NCBI GenBank assembly: GCA_963774765.1
Contig: CAVZGP010000011.1
Span: 62,001 to 126,000 of the forward strand
Length of the DNA stretch: 64,000 bases
Reading direction: 5' to 3'
DNA from: Sva-07 sp963774765
GTDB taxonomy: Bacteria; Actinomycetota; Acidimicrobiia; Acidimicrobiales; Ilumatobacteraceae
Positions within the stretch are counted from its first letter, which is position 1; every line of letters begins with the position of its first letter. This document shows, in pieces, positions 18,144 to 28,597 of the stretch. The notes under the pieces were generated by a model that had not been told where the DNA came from, searched no databases, and saw nothing but the letters and a program-made list of their open reading frames with translations. The translations under genes and the position numbers were made by a program.

Positions 18144-18542
18144 TCAGTCGGAACGCTTGAGGTCGAGGCTGGCTGAGTTCATGCAGAAACGGTCGCCCGT
18201 CGGGCCGGGGCCGTCGGGGAAGACGTGGCCGAGGTGGGCGCCGCAGTTGGCGCAGACCGTCTCGACGCGGAGCATGCCGTGGGTTCGGTCTTCCTGACGC
18301 GTGATCCGCTCCTGCTCCAGCGGGTCGGTGAAGCTCGGCCATCCGCACCCAGCGTCGTACTTCGTCTCGGATGAGAACAGTGGTTCGTCGCACACGATGC
18401 AGTGATAGGTGCCGTCGTCGTCGACGTTCCAGTACTCGCCCGAGAACGCGCGCTCGGTGGCGGCGTGCTGGGTCACTTCGTACTGCATCGGGGTGAGACG
18501 CGAGCGCAAGTCGTCGTCGGTGGAAATCGGTCGATCAGCCAT
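18144..18542 (-). CDS. msrB: Peptide-methionine (R)-S-oxide reductase MsrB
   Basis: About 132 residues, the normal size for a single-domain MsrB, which repairs the R-epimer of oxidised methionine in proteins. The two structural zinc CxxC pairs are visible as CIVCDEPLF and CANCGAHLGHVF, and the catalytic cysteine is in RFCMNSASLDL near the C-terminus. The family signature GCGWPSF is present. The ATG at 18542 gives MADRPISTDDDLRSRLTPMQY, a typical N-terminus; upstream in-frame codons are unlikely to be translated. It sits upstream of the MBL hydrolase on the same strand, separated by the palindrome. Confidence 0.93.
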   Translation of the reverse strand: MADRPISTDDDLRSRLTPMQYEVTQHAATERAFSGEYWNVDDDGTYHCIVCDEPLFSSETKYDAGCGWPSFTDPLEQERITRQEDRTHGMLRVETVCANCGAHLGHVFPDGPGPTGDRFCMNSASLDLKRSD

Positions 18543-18690
18543 GTGCACAGGATGCCCCGAGTCGACGTCCCGTGTACATGCGGATCCGCGAGTTTCGATC
18601 ATGTTCCAGACGGGAGGGGGTCTTTCGGCCCTGCCTGGTCGGTGACGGATGATTCATGGTGTTGAGCACACGATGGAGAATTGAGGCGAC

Positions 18691-18981
18691 ATGAAGACGA
18701 CCGCAGTGCTCGCGACCGGTGCGCTCTTGCTGTTCGGGTGCGGAGGCAGCGACGACGGTGGAGGTGGGTCCGCTCAGACCGAGCTCGCCGACCTCCTCGT
18801 CGAGAACGAAGCATCGTTCGACGAGGAGTGCGTGCGTGACAAGACGGCTGATCTCTCGGACGACGACGCCCAGTTCCTGGTCGACAACATCGATGCCACC
18901 GATGTGGAGGGCTTCAGCGAAGACCTCCAGGCGTGGGCCAACGGCCTGATCGATTGCGTCCCCGGCGCCGCCGACGAGTAG
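18691..18981 (+). CDS. Small secreted lipoprotein of unknown function
   Basis: The 96-residue protein has a lysine-containing start, a hydrophobic run and a lipobox-like LLLFGC ending at about residue 17, followed by a glycine/serine/aspartate linker. The mature part is strongly acidic, with two cysteines (EECVRD and LIDCVPG) that could form a disulfide. That pattern predicts a membrane-anchored lipoprotein. I do not recognise the domain. GAGG just before the ATG supports the start. The neighbouring genes read in the opposite direction on both sides, so it is probably transcribed alone. Confidence 0.65.
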   Translation: MKTTAVLATGALLLFGCGGSDDGGGGSAQTELADLLVENEASFDEECVRDKTADLSDDDAQFLVDNIDATDVEGFSEDLQAWANGLIDCVPGAADE

Positions 18982-19076
18982 GCCCGCAGCATTGACGGGC
19001 GTACTCTCGATCGTCGGTCACGCGCGCATGCTGCTGCGTCAACAAGACGTCCGCCGCACAGCTGCGTGCCGACATC

Positions 19077-19895
19077 TCATCGGGCGATCCGCTGACCGGT
19101 CCGGAGGACGCTGAGGGAGTGCCGGCTGATCCGATCACCCATTCGGGTTCGGACGTGGTCGGCGATGGCTTCGACGAGGGCCTCACGGTCTCGTTCGTCG
19201 AGTCGTCGATAGGGCGACAGCGATCGAAGATGGTCGGCCATTCCGGCTCCGTCGAACCGTTGGACCGTCGGGTACCAGCGGACCGTCGTCGGGCCGAAGA
19301 AACCCTCCGGATCATCGTTCGGCGGACCCCAACCGGTCGAGGTGGCGCGAACCTCGGCCTCGGTTGGTGGGTGGCCCCAGTCCGGGTTGTCCGGGACGTA
19401 CCGGTGGTGGAGTGCGGCCGTTTCTTCGTACAACTCGGGTTCGTCGGTCCGACGGATGACGACGTGGCCGAGAATGGCCATCCACCCGTCCGGGTGAAGG
19501 ATGTCGTGGGCTCGTCGCCATCCGATGGACGGATCGATCCAATGCCACGACGCCGCAGCCACGAGAAGGTTGAAACGGCGTTGACGGTCGTCCCACGCCT
19601 CGAACGACGAAACCTCGATCTCCGCGTTCGGGAACCCGGCCACACGATTTCGGGCCAGCTCGGCCATACCCGGTCCGGGTTCGACCGCGGTGATGTCGTA
19701 TCCCAGTTCGGCGAGGGGCAGCGTTGCCTGGCCGGGTCCGCAGCCGACCTCGAGAATTGATGCGTCGTCGGCGAGGCCGGTGATGTCGACGAGATCGGCG
19801 AACATCTCGGAGGGATATCCCGGTCTGACCCGGTCGTACAGCTCGGGAACCTGGTCGAACAGTCGGCCACGATCCCGTCGCTTCGGCTCACTCAT
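19077..19895 (-). CDS. Class I SAM-dependent methyltransferase
   Basis: A 272-residue protein with the Rossmann-type methyltransferase signature: motif I ILEVGCGPGQATLPL near residue 48, the acidic end of beta-2 in ITAVEPGPGMAELAR, and motif post-I in FNLLVAAASWHWIDP. The SWHWIDP stretch is typical of the UbiE/TAM-like group. The substrate is unknown. The ATG at 19895 (MSEPKRRDRGRLFD) is chosen because the much longer open frame upstream overlaps the divergent LLM oxidoreductase and has no family similarity. About 130 bases separate the two divergent starts. Confidence 0.87.
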   Translation of the reverse strand: MSEPKRRDRGRLFDQVPELYDRVRPGYPSEMFADLVDITGLADDASILEVGCGPGQATLPLAELGYDITAVEPGPGMAELARNRVAGFPNAEIEVSSFEAWDDRQRRFNLLVAAASWHWIDPSIGWRRAHDILHPDGWMAILGHVVIRRTDEPELYEETAALHHRYVPDNPDWGHPPTEAEVRATSTGWGPPNDDPEGFFGPTTVRWYPTVQRFDGAGMADHLRSLSPYRRLDERDREALVEAIADHVRTRMGDRISRHSLSVLRTGQRIAR

Positions 19896-20027
19896 CGTCA
19901 GAGTCTGGCGCCGCTCGCGCCGATGGCGCAGACAACCGGCAGGACGCGTGGCCAGCTCCTGACCGAGCGCGTGGGGTGCATGCGAAGATGGGACAGCACG
20001 ACACGGATCGACAGCGAGGGGACGAGG

Positions 20028-20963
20028 ATGGGACCGGAACGATCGAGGGACAATCCGCTGGGCGTACCGCTCGGATGGGCGGCTGGCACCGCCATCAACA
20101 GCATCGACGAGTTGCGCGCGGAGGCCCGCTACGCCGTCGAAGCCGGATTCGACGCCCTCTGGATTTCGCAGATCTTCGGAGTCGACCCCGTCGTCGCCCT
20201 CGCAGCGCTTGCATCGGATGTCGAACCGCTGGCCGAGGTCGGTACCTCCGTGGTGCCGATCTTTGGCCGCCACCCATTGGCGCTCGCCGCGATGGCACGC
20301 ACGGCGCAGTCGGCCCTCGGCGGCCGATTCACGCTTGGTATCGGCCCGTCGCACGCGATGGTCGTCGAAGGGTTCTACGGCGAGTCGTACGACCGTCCGT
20401 TCACACACACCGCCGAGTTCGTGGAGGCCCTCGACCCGCTGCTTCGCGGCGAGCCCTGCGACGTGGACGGCGAAGAGGTCACCGCCAAGGGCTGGTTGAC
20501 CGTTGAGTGCGAACCGGTGCCGATCCTGCTCGCAGCGCTCGGCCCGCGCATGCTCGACCTGGCCGGCCAACGGTGCGCCGGCACTTCGCTGGGCCCGGGG
20601 ATGTCGCCATCGGTGATCGCAGAACACGTTGCGCCGCGCATTCGTGCAGCCGCTGCCGAAGCGGGCCGACCGGAGCCGCGCATCAAAGCGCTCGTCACCG
20701 TCGCGGTCACCGACGAACCCGAAGCCCTGATCGCCGACCAACGCGAATCGAGCGCGTTGTACGCGGGTCTGCCCGCTTATCGACGAGTACTCGACCTCGC
20801 CGGTTTGGAGTCGCCAGCTGATGTGCTGATCGCCGGATCGATGGACGACGTCGTGGCCGGCATGGCCGAGTACGTCGCGGCTGGTGCGACCGAACTCCGC
20901 GTCGGGGTCGCCCCGCCGGCCGCAGAACAGACCAGAGCGGCGTTCGCCGAGTGGCTCCGGTAG
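20028..20963 (+). CDS. LLM-class F420-dependent oxidoreductase
   Basis: About 311 residues with the TIM-barrel pattern of the luciferase-like monooxygenase family, in the subgroup that in actinobacteria uses coenzyme F420. Supporting stretches are AVEAGFDALWISQIFGVDP, VPIFGRHPLALAAMARTAQ, GRFTLGIGPSHAMVVEGFYG and a C-terminal region ending AEYVAAGATELRVGV. Cofactor assignment is by family and context, not proven. The ATG at 20028 has GAGGGGACGAGG upstream, a good ribosome site, whereas the open frame back to 19923 does not. It diverges from the methyltransferase. Confidence 0.86.
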   Translation: MGPERSRDNPLGVPLGWAAGTAINSIDELRAEARYAVEAGFDALWISQIFGVDPVVALAALASDVEPLAEVGTSVVPIFGRHPLALAAMARTAQSALGGRFTLGIGPSHAMVVEGFYGESYDRPFTHTAEFVEALDPLLRGEPCDVDGEEVTAKGWLTVECEPVPILLAALGPRMLDLAGQRCAGTSLGPGMSPSVIAEHVAPRIRAAAAEAGRPEPRIKALVTVAVTDEPEALIADQRESSALYAGLPAYRRVLDLAGLESPADVLIAGSMDDVVAGMAEYVAAGATELRVGVAPPAAEQTRAAFAEWLR

Positions 20964-21012
20964 ACGCACACTCCGAGTAATTGAACGGACACCGTCTCGA
21001 GCGAACTCGGTG

Positions 21013-22551
21013 TCAGCGGTGTCCGGCGAGCGACACGCCGACGGCGGCGAGCGCGGCATCCAACTCGTCGGAGTCGAGGAGACGTTCGGTCGCCGCGAGC
21101 TCCGGTGCGAGGAAGCGGTCGGGTCCGACGCCGGCGACGTCACGCCGCAACAGGGCGCACAACGCGGCGGTCGGCCGGGCGGGCTCGAGTGGTGCTCGGA
21201 GGTCGATGGCTCGTGCAGCGCACATGAACTCGACCGCGAGAATGCGCCGCACGTTGTCGACCACGCGCCGCAACTTGCGCACCGCTAGCCACGCCATCGA
21301 CACATGGTCCTCCTGCATCCCCGACGTGGGGAGCGAGTCGACAGACGCCGGCACCGCGAGCCGCTTGTTCTCCGACGCCATCGCGGCCGCGGTGTAGTGG
21401 CCGATCATCAAGCCGCTGTCGACGCCGACCTCTTCGGCCAGGAACGGCGGGAGACCGTGGCTGCGGGTCGTGTCGAGCATGCGATCGATCCGACGCTCGG
21501 AGATCGCACCGACCTCCGAGACGGCGATGGCGAGGAAGTCGGCGGCGAACCCCAACGGAGCCCCGTGGAAGTTCCCGCACGACTGCACACGACCGTCCGG
21601 GAACACCATCGGGTTGTCGATCGCGGACGCCAGTTCATGCTCGGCAACGGACCGGCAGTGGGCCAACGTGTCGCGCACCGCGCCGTGGACCGATGGCGTA
21701 CACCGGATCGAGTACGCATCTTGCACTCGTGTGTCCTCGGGGGTCGCATGACTGGCAACGATCGGTGAGTCGGCGAGCATCTGCCGCAGGTTCGCAGCCG
21801 AGACCGCCTGGCCCGGCTGGGGCCGCAGCGCCTGGAGGTCGCCGTCGAACGGACCGTCGCTGGCGAGCAACCCTTCGACGGTCATCGCCGTGATCATGTC
21901 GGCCTGATCGACGAGCCGCTCGATGTCGGCAACGGCGAGGCACAGCATTCCGAGGATCGCATCGGTGCCGTTGGTGACCGCCAGGCCTTCCTTCTCGGCG
22001 AGTTCGATCGGCGCGAGCCCGGCGTCGCGAAGCGCGTCGGCGGCCGGCCTGACCTGGCCCCGATGGACCACGTCACCTTCGCCGAGCAGGGCGAGGGCGC
22101 CGTGCGCGAGCGGTGCGAGGTCGCCGCTCGCTCCCAGCGATCCGTATTCGGGGACGATCGGTGAGATGTCGGCGTTGAGGATGTCGACCATTGCCTGCGC
22201 CACCAGCGGCCGAGCGCCGCTGTAGCCGAGGGCAAGCGTTCGGGCGCGCAGGAGCACCATCGCCCGCACGACCTCGTCCTCCACGGGATCGCCCATGCCC
22301 GCTGCGTGCGACCTGACGAGCGCCGCTTGGAGCGCTTTGCGGCGATCAGGTGCGATCGACACGGTGGCCAGCGCGCCGAACCCGGTCGAGATCCCGTAGC
22401 GCGGTTCGCCCTCGGCGAGCCGTTCGACGACGTCGCGTGTTGCCGTCATGCGAGCCACGGCGTCGGCGGTCAGTTCGACCCGTTCGGCGTGTCGGGCGAC
22501 GGCAACCACGTCGTCGATGGTGACGCCCGGCCCGTCGAGTTGGATGGTCAC
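21013..22551 (-). CDS. hutH: Histidine ammonia-lyase
   Basis: A 512-residue protein of normal family length that deaminates L-histidine to trans-urocanate, the first step of histidine utilisation. The self-forming MIO electrophile comes from the Ala-Ser-Gly in GSLGASGDLAPLAH near residue 145. The active-site tyrosine loop is seen in YGISTGFGAL near residue 53, and QDAYSIRCTP and the late MQEDHVSM region are also typical. The GTG at 22551 overlaps the IclR stop by four bases, so the two are translationally coupled and transcribed from the regulator's promoter. The remaining hut enzymes are on the opposite strand beyond the regulator. Confidence 0.95.
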   Translation of the reverse strand: MTIQLDGPGVTIDDVVAVARHAERVELTADAVARMTATRDVVERLAEGEPRYGISTGFGALATVSIAPDRRKALQAALVRSHAAGMGDPVEDEVVRAMVLLRARTLALGYSGARPLVAQAMVDILNADISPIVPEYGSLGASGDLAPLAHGALALLGEGDVVHRGQVRPAADALRDAGLAPIELAEKEGLAVTNGTDAILGMLCLAVADIERLVDQADMITAMTVEGLLASDGPFDGDLQALRPQPGQAVSAANLRQMLADSPIVASHATPEDTRVQDAYSIRCTPSVHGAVRDTLAHCRSVAEHELASAIDNPMVFPDGRVQSCGNFHGAPLGFAADFLAIAVSEVGAISERRIDRMLDTTRSHGLPPFLAEEVGVDSGLMIGHYTAAAMASENKRLAVPASVDSLPTSGMQEDHVSMAWLAVRKLRRVVDNVRRILAVEFMCAARAIDLRAPLEPARPTAALCALLRRDVAGVGPDRFLAPELAATERLLDSDELDAALAAVGVSLAGHR

Positions 22552-23270
22552 GATGTGAAGTCCTCTCCGTTGGTTCGCAGCTCGCGTTCGAGTTCGACGA
22601 CGGCCTCGTCGAGCGCCGACTCGTGGCTGGTGCGACGATCCTTGGTGAATCGGTGGTGTGGGCCGACGAGCGACACGGCGACGCCGATCTTGCCGGTGAT
22701 CGTCAACGCCCGGCTGATCGCCGTGATGTCGGGCTCGACGGCGCCGGTCCGGATGACGACGCGGCCAGGCCGCTCGAGGGCCGCGCCGAGTGCCGAGTCC
22801 ACGAGCGGTACGTCCTGTCCGACCCATCCGACGTGGCGGATCGCCCGACTGCTCGCGGCGGTTGCCACATACGTGCCGCTGCGCCCGTCGCTCACGGCGA
22901 GATACGCCGACTCGCCCGTGCGTTCGGCGAGCCGGTCGAGGTGCGGTTGCGCGGTGGAGATCAGCCGGTCGAGGGTGGTGCCGCCACGCAGGCCTGCGGC
23001 GAGCCGGAGCACCGTCGGTCCGGCGGAGAAGTTGCCGCCAGCGTCGCGATCGACGTAGCCGCGTGCTTCGAGCGCACGGAGGTACCGCAGCGCGGTGGTC
23101 GGCGTCAGGGCGGCGGCAGCGGCGGCCGACGTGAGGTTGCACTGGCCGCGGGCGAGCACGATCTCGAACAGGTCGAGTACCCGTCCGACCGACCGGGGGA
23201 CGTCGGCGTCGTCGGCAGGGTCGGGTTCGGCGGTGTCAGCGGTCGAGGCGATGCGGGCGGAGGTGGTCAT
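22548..23270 (-). CDS. IclR-family regulator, probable hut regulator
   Basis: About 240 residues: an N-terminal winged helix-turn-helix (residues about 28-85, with RSVGRVLDLFEIV, LTSAAAAAALTPTTALRYLRALEARGYVDRD) followed by the IclR effector-binding domain (RTGESAYLAVSDGRSGTYVATA, SALGAALE). IclR proteins bind palindromic operators as dimers and respond to small metabolites; here urocanate or another histidine intermediate is a plausible effector, by context only. The ATG at 23270 (MTTSARIAS) is preferred. It lies between hutH, which it overlaps, and the divergent hutU operon, so one 71-base region could control both. Confidence 0.88.
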   Translation of the reverse strand: MTTSARIASTADTAEPDPADDADVPRSVGRVLDLFEIVLARGQCNLTSAAAAAALTPTTALRYLRALEARGYVDRDAGGNFSAGPTVLRLAAGLRGGTTLDRLISTAQPHLDRLAERTGESAYLAVSDGRSGTYVATAASSRAIRHVGWVGQDVPLVDSALGAALERPGRVVIRTGAVEPDITAISRALTITGKIGVAVSLVGPHHRFTKDRRTSHESALDEAVVELERELRTNGEDFTS

Positions 23271-23275
23271 GGGTC

Positions 23276-23311
23276 TGTCACCAGATGACAACGAGTGTCG
23301 TGAGTTGACAC
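23276..23311. promoter_or_regulatory. Candidate operator/promoter region between IclR regulator and hutU
   Basis: Two inverted repeats lie in the 71-base divergent gap: TGTCA-N5-TGACA at 23276-23290 and GTGTC-N7-GACAC at 23295-23311. The second overlaps TTGACA (23305-23310), a consensus -35 hexamer for hutU. No good -10 is obvious at the expected spacing. This is a plausible regulator site, but it is inferred from symmetry and position only. Confidence 0.45.
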
Positions 23312-23341
23312 CGTAGACCTGCTCGGCGCACACTGCAAGGT

Positions 23342-25038
<1,697 letters not shown>

Positions 25039-25042
<4 letters not shown>

Positions 25043-25611
25043 CCGTCCGTCCTGTGCTGTCGATCGGTCACCCGACACTTCGACTCGTCGCGGACGAGGT
25101 CGCCGTCGCGGACATCGCAGCCAGCGAAACACAGTCGCTGATCGACGATCTGATCGACACGATGCGTCACGCCAACGGCGCCGGCCTCGCAGCCACGCAG
25201 ATCGGAGCAACTGTGCGCATCGCCGTGATGGAGGTGAACGACAACCCTCGGTACCCCTACAAGCCGAAGATCCCGCTGACCGTCGCGATCAATCCCGTCA
25301 TCGAACTGCTCGACGACGAACTCGTCGAGATCAACGAGGGTTGTCTGTCGGTGCCGTTGCGCGGCAACGTGCAACGGCACGTGAAGATCAGGGTGAGGTA
25401 CCGCGACCGCGACGGCGTCGAACACGACGAGGTCGTGCGCGGCCTCACCGCCGCCACCTGGCAGCACGAGTGCGACCACCTCGACGGTGTGCTCTTCGTC
25501 GACCGGGTCACGGACCCCTCGACGCTCACCACCTGGGAGTCGTTCGAGGCGTTCCACCGCGACGCGTTCGTCGAACGGATCACCGCCTTCGTCGACCGGG
25601 TCGGATCGTGA
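25039..25611 (+). CDS. def: Peptide deformylase-type hydrolase inside the hut operon
   Basis: A 190-residue metalloprotein with all three deformylase motifs: GAGLAATQIG near residue 46, EGCLSVP near residue 100 (the cysteine is a metal ligand) and QHECDHLDG near residue 142 (HExxH metal ligands and catalytic glutamate). Canonical deformylase removes formyl from N-terminal methionine of new proteins. Its ATG overlaps the hutU stop and its own stop overlaps the hutF start, so it belongs to the histidine operon. HutF makes N-formylglutamate and no hutG deformylase gene is present, so this enzyme may act on formylglutamate; that is inference. It could equally be the general or a second peptide deformylase. 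Confidence 0.9.
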
Positions 25612-26951
25612 CCGGGCCCGGCCACTACTGGTGTGAGCTCGCCGTCGTCGACGGTCGCCTGCGTGGCGGAGTGGCGATCGAAATCGAGGCCGGACGGTTC
25701 CGATCGGTCGCGGGCGACGTCGCCTGCCAACCGGGTGCGCACCGCCTGCGAGGGCTCACGATCCCGGGTCTCGCCAACACCCACAGCCACGCCTTCCATC
25801 GGGCACTGCGGTCACGAACCCAGACCGGGAGCGATTCGTTCTGGACCTGGCGCGAGGTGATGTATCGGGCGGCACAGCGCCTCGACCCCGAGACCTACCA
25901 CCGGCTCGCCCGCGCCACGTTTGCCGAGATGGCGCTGGCGGGTGTCACCTGCGTTGGTGAGTTCCACTACCTCCATCACGCCCCCGACGGGTCGCCGTAC
26001 GCGAACCCGAACGAGATGGGCAACGCCCTCCTCGCCGCCGCGGCCGAGGCCGGGATCCGGATCACGCTCCTCGACACGCTGTACCTCCACGGAGCGCTCA
26101 CGCCCGACGGCTACCTGGCCCCGGGAGCTGCGCAGCGGCGGTTCGCCGACGCCGACGTCGAGGCATGGGTCGAGCGGGTCGGCGACCTCCAACCGACCGG
26201 CGTGCAGCGGATCGGTGCCGCGATCCACTCGGTCCGCGCCGTCGATCCGGCATCGATGGAACGTCTGGTCGCATCGGTCGACACCGCTCCGATCCATGCG
26301 CACGTGTCCGAGCAGTTCGCCGAGAACGAGGCCTGTTCGGAGTACCACCACCGGACTCCACTCGAGGTACTCGCCGACGCCGGCGTCGTGTCGGACCGAT
26401 TCACCGCCGTCCACGCCACCCACCTCACCGAGCGCGACGTCGAGCTGCTCGCCGTCGCCGGGTCGACGGTCGCGATGTGCCCGACGACCGAACGCGACCT
26501 CGGCGACGGCATCGGACGCACCGATCTGTTTGCCGCCTCGGGAGTTCCGTTGGCGCTGGGCTCGGATTCGCATGCCGTGATCGACATCCTCGACGAGGCA
26601 CGAGCGGTCGAACTCGACGAGCGCCTCCGCAGTCGGCAGCGTGGCATCCACTCGGCGGGGGAACTCCTGGCGATGGCGACCGTCAACGGGCATCGGGCCC
26701 TCGGCTGGGACGATGCCGGCGTGATCGCCGTCGGGCACCGCGCCGATCTGGTGACCGTGGCGCTCGACTCCGTGCGAACGGCTGGATCATCCCAGGGCGC
26801 TGCGCTCGAAACTGCCGTTTTCGCAGCAACCGCAGCCGACATCACCGACGTGCTCGTCGACGGTCGGTCGGTGGTGGCCGATCGAAACCACGTCAGCATC
26901 CCCGTTGCAGCGGAACTCGACGCTTCGATTTCGGCGGTGATGGGCTCGTGA
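25608..26951 (+). CDS. hutF: Formimidoylglutamate deiminase
   Basis: About 447 residues of the amidohydrolase superfamily, HutF branch, which converts N-formimino-L-glutamate to N-formyl-L-glutamate and ammonia. The metal motif is GLANTHSHAFHRALR near residue 50, with the HutF-typical SFWTWREVMY following. Further metal ligands lie in APIHAHVSEQ near residue 228, TAVHATHLTE near residue 267 and LGSDSHAVID near residue 322. The family-typical SEQ and PTTERDLGDG stretches separate it from guanine deaminase. It starts at a GTG overlapping the deformylase stop and its stop overlaps the hutI start. Confidence 0.93.
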   Translation: MTGPGHYWCELAVVDGRLRGGVAIEIEAGRFRSVAGDVACQPGAHRLRGLTIPGLANTHSHAFHRALRSRTQTGSDSFWTWREVMYRAAQRLDPETYHRLARATFAEMALAGVTCVGEFHYLHHAPDGSPYANPNEMGNALLAAAAEAGIRITLLDTLYLHGALTPDGYLAPGAAQRRFADADVEAWVERVGDLQPTGVQRIGAAIHSVRAVDPASMERLVASVDTAPIHAHVSEQFAENEACSEYHHRTPLEVLADAGVVSDRFTAVHATHLTERDVELLAVAGSTVAMCPTTERDLGDGIGRTDLFAASGVPLALGSDSHAVIDILDEARAVELDERLRSRQRGIHSAGELLAMATVNGHRALGWDDAGVIAVGHRADLVTVALDSVRTAGSSQGAALETAVFAATAADITDVLVDGRSVVADRNHVSIPVAAELDASISAVMGS

Positions 26952-28132
26952 GCGATCAGGTCGATCCTGCCTCCGGCGAGTCGTCGGTCATCGACAACAT
27001 CGGATCGCTGATCACCAACGACCCCGAACTCGGTCGTGGGCCGCTCGGCATCATCGAGAACGCGAGCGTCGTCATCGTCGACGGCGTCGTTGCGGAGGTC
27101 GGCCCGAGAGGTGCCACCGCCGACCGCCGCATCGACGCCGACGGTGCGTGCGTACTCCCCGGGTTCGTCGACTCGCACACCCACCTCGTGTTCGCCGGTG
27201 ATCGTGCCGAGGAGTTCACGGCGCGGATGGCGGGCGAACCCTACGACGGGGGAGGGATCCGGGTCACGACCGACGCCACCCGTGCGGCGAGCACCGACGA
27301 GCTCGATCGATTGGTTCGGCTCCGGCTCGCCGAGGCGCACCGGGCAGGCACAACGACGATCGAGATCAAGTCGGGGTACGGTCTCAACGTCGCGGACGAG
27401 GCGCGTTCGGTGGCGATTGCTCGCGCCCACACCGTGGAGACGACGTTCCTGGGCGCCCATCTGCTGCCGGCGGAGTTTGCCGGTCGCGCCGACGACTACA
27501 TCGAGCTGGTCTGCACCGAGATGCTTGAACGAGTCGCTCCCGACGCCAGGTGGATCGACGCGTTCTGCGAGACCGGAGCCTTCGACGCCGACCAGTGCCG
27601 TGCCGTCCTGGATGCCGGGCGTACCGCCGGGCTCGGACTGCGGCTGCACGGCAATCAGCTCGGACACGGCCCCGGGGTACAGCTCGCCGTCGATTGCGGG
27701 TGTGCGTCGGTCGATCACTGCACCCATCTCACCGATGCCGACATCGACGCCCTCGCCGGCAGCGACACGGTTGCAACGTTCCTGCCCGCCGCGGACTTCT
27801 CGACGCGTCAGCCGTACCCCGACGCCCGCCGGGTGATCGATGCTGGAGCCACTGTGGCGATCGCATCGAACTGCAATCCCGGGTCGAGCTACACGACGTC
27901 GATCTCGTTCTGCATCGCGCTGGCGGTGCGCGAGATGCACATGACGATCGACGAGGCGATCCAGGCGGTGACCATCGGTGGGGCAACGGCGCTGCGGCGC
28001 CCGGATGTCGGTCGGCTGTCGATCGGATCGGCGGGGCATGCCGTCATCCTCGATGCACCGAGCCATCACCATCTCGCCTACCGGCCTGGTGTCCCTCTCG
28101 TGAGGCACACCATCGGTCCGCTGTCGAGCTGA
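26948..28132 (+). CDS. hutI: Imidazolonepropionase
   Basis: A 394-residue amidohydrolase that opens the imidazolone ring of 4-imidazolone-5-propionate to give N-formimino-L-glutamate. The metal-binding HxH is in FVDSHTHLVFAGDR near residue 75, substrate residues in TTTIEIKSGYGL near residue 137, a metal histidine in LRLHGNQLGHGPG and the catalytic-loop CTHL near residue 258, and the aspartate region in ASNCNPGSS. The GTG start overlaps the hutF stop. It ends the operon and faces a small convergent NTF2-like gene. Confidence 0.95.
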   Translation: MSDQVDPASGESSVIDNIGSLITNDPELGRGPLGIIENASVVIVDGVVAEVGPRGATADRRIDADGACVLPGFVDSHTHLVFAGDRAEEFTARMAGEPYDGGGIRVTTDATRAASTDELDRLVRLRLAEAHRAGTTTIEIKSGYGLNVADEARSVAIARAHTVETTFLGAHLLPAEFAGRADDYIELVCTEMLERVAPDARWIDAFCETGAFDADQCRAVLDAGRTAGLGLRLHGNQLGHGPGVQLAVDCGCASVDHCTHLTDADIDALAGSDTVATFLPAADFSTRQPYPDARRVIDAGATVAIASNCNPGSSYTTSISFCIALAVREMHMTIDEAIQAVTIGGATALRRPDVGRLSIGSAGHAVILDAPSHHHLAYRPGVPLVRHTIGPLSS

Positions 28133-28168
28133 GTTCGTCGGCTCAACCCGCTCGGCGAGCGAACAGGG

Positions 28169-28573
28169 TCAGTCGGCCTCACCGGTCTGGCGAAGGAACG
28201 TGAGCGAGTCCCACAGATCGGTGCGGTGTGCAACCAGTCCGTCGCGAACGGTGAACCACATCACGCCGGGAATGTCGATCGGCGTGGCCTCGAACGTCGC
28301 CTGGAACCGGTAACGAACGACGACGTCGCCGGCATCAGGCGGTGTGGTCGTGGCGACCTCGGCGAGCGCCACGATCGTGTAGCGGGCGCCGGCGAATGTC
28401 GAGAGGAAGCCGGACAGTCGTCGCCGGTACTCGTCGCGACCCTCGCAGCCCGAACCGAGTTCGCTCAGGTGCTCGTTGACGAAGTCGGCGGTGACGCACG
28501 CCGCCACGGCGTCGGGGTCGCCGACCTCGAACGAGGCCAGATAGGAGCGCACGATGTCGCCACGAGTGTCCAC
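28169..28573 (-). CDS. SnoaL/NTF2-like protein
   Basis: About 134 residues with the SnoaL-like fold pattern: RSYLASFEVGDPDAVAACVTADFVNEHLS at the N-terminus, then a sheet ending in GVMWFTVRDGLVAHRTDLWDSLTFLRQ. The DxxDxxxFLRQ ending is frequent in SnoaL-like proteins of polyketide and steroid pathways, but here there is no such cluster and no function can be assigned. The GTG at 28573 is chosen; the longer frame overlaps the divergent membrane protein, whose start is only 24 bases away. Confidence 0.75.
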   Translation of the reverse strand: MDTRGDIVRSYLASFEVGDPDAVAACVTADFVNEHLSELGSGCEGRDEYRRRLSGFLSTFAGARYTIVALAEVATTTPPDAGDVVVRYRFQATFEATPIDIPGVMWFTVRDGLVAHRTDLWDSLTFLRQTGEAD

Positions 28574-28597
28574 CTGCGCGACGGTACCGGCGCCGTC

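Noticed and set aside
19896..21143. Long upstream extension of the methyltransferase frame
   Set aside because: It overlaps the F420 oxidoreductase on the other strand and has no conserved sequence; the ATG at 19895 gives a normal methyltransferase.
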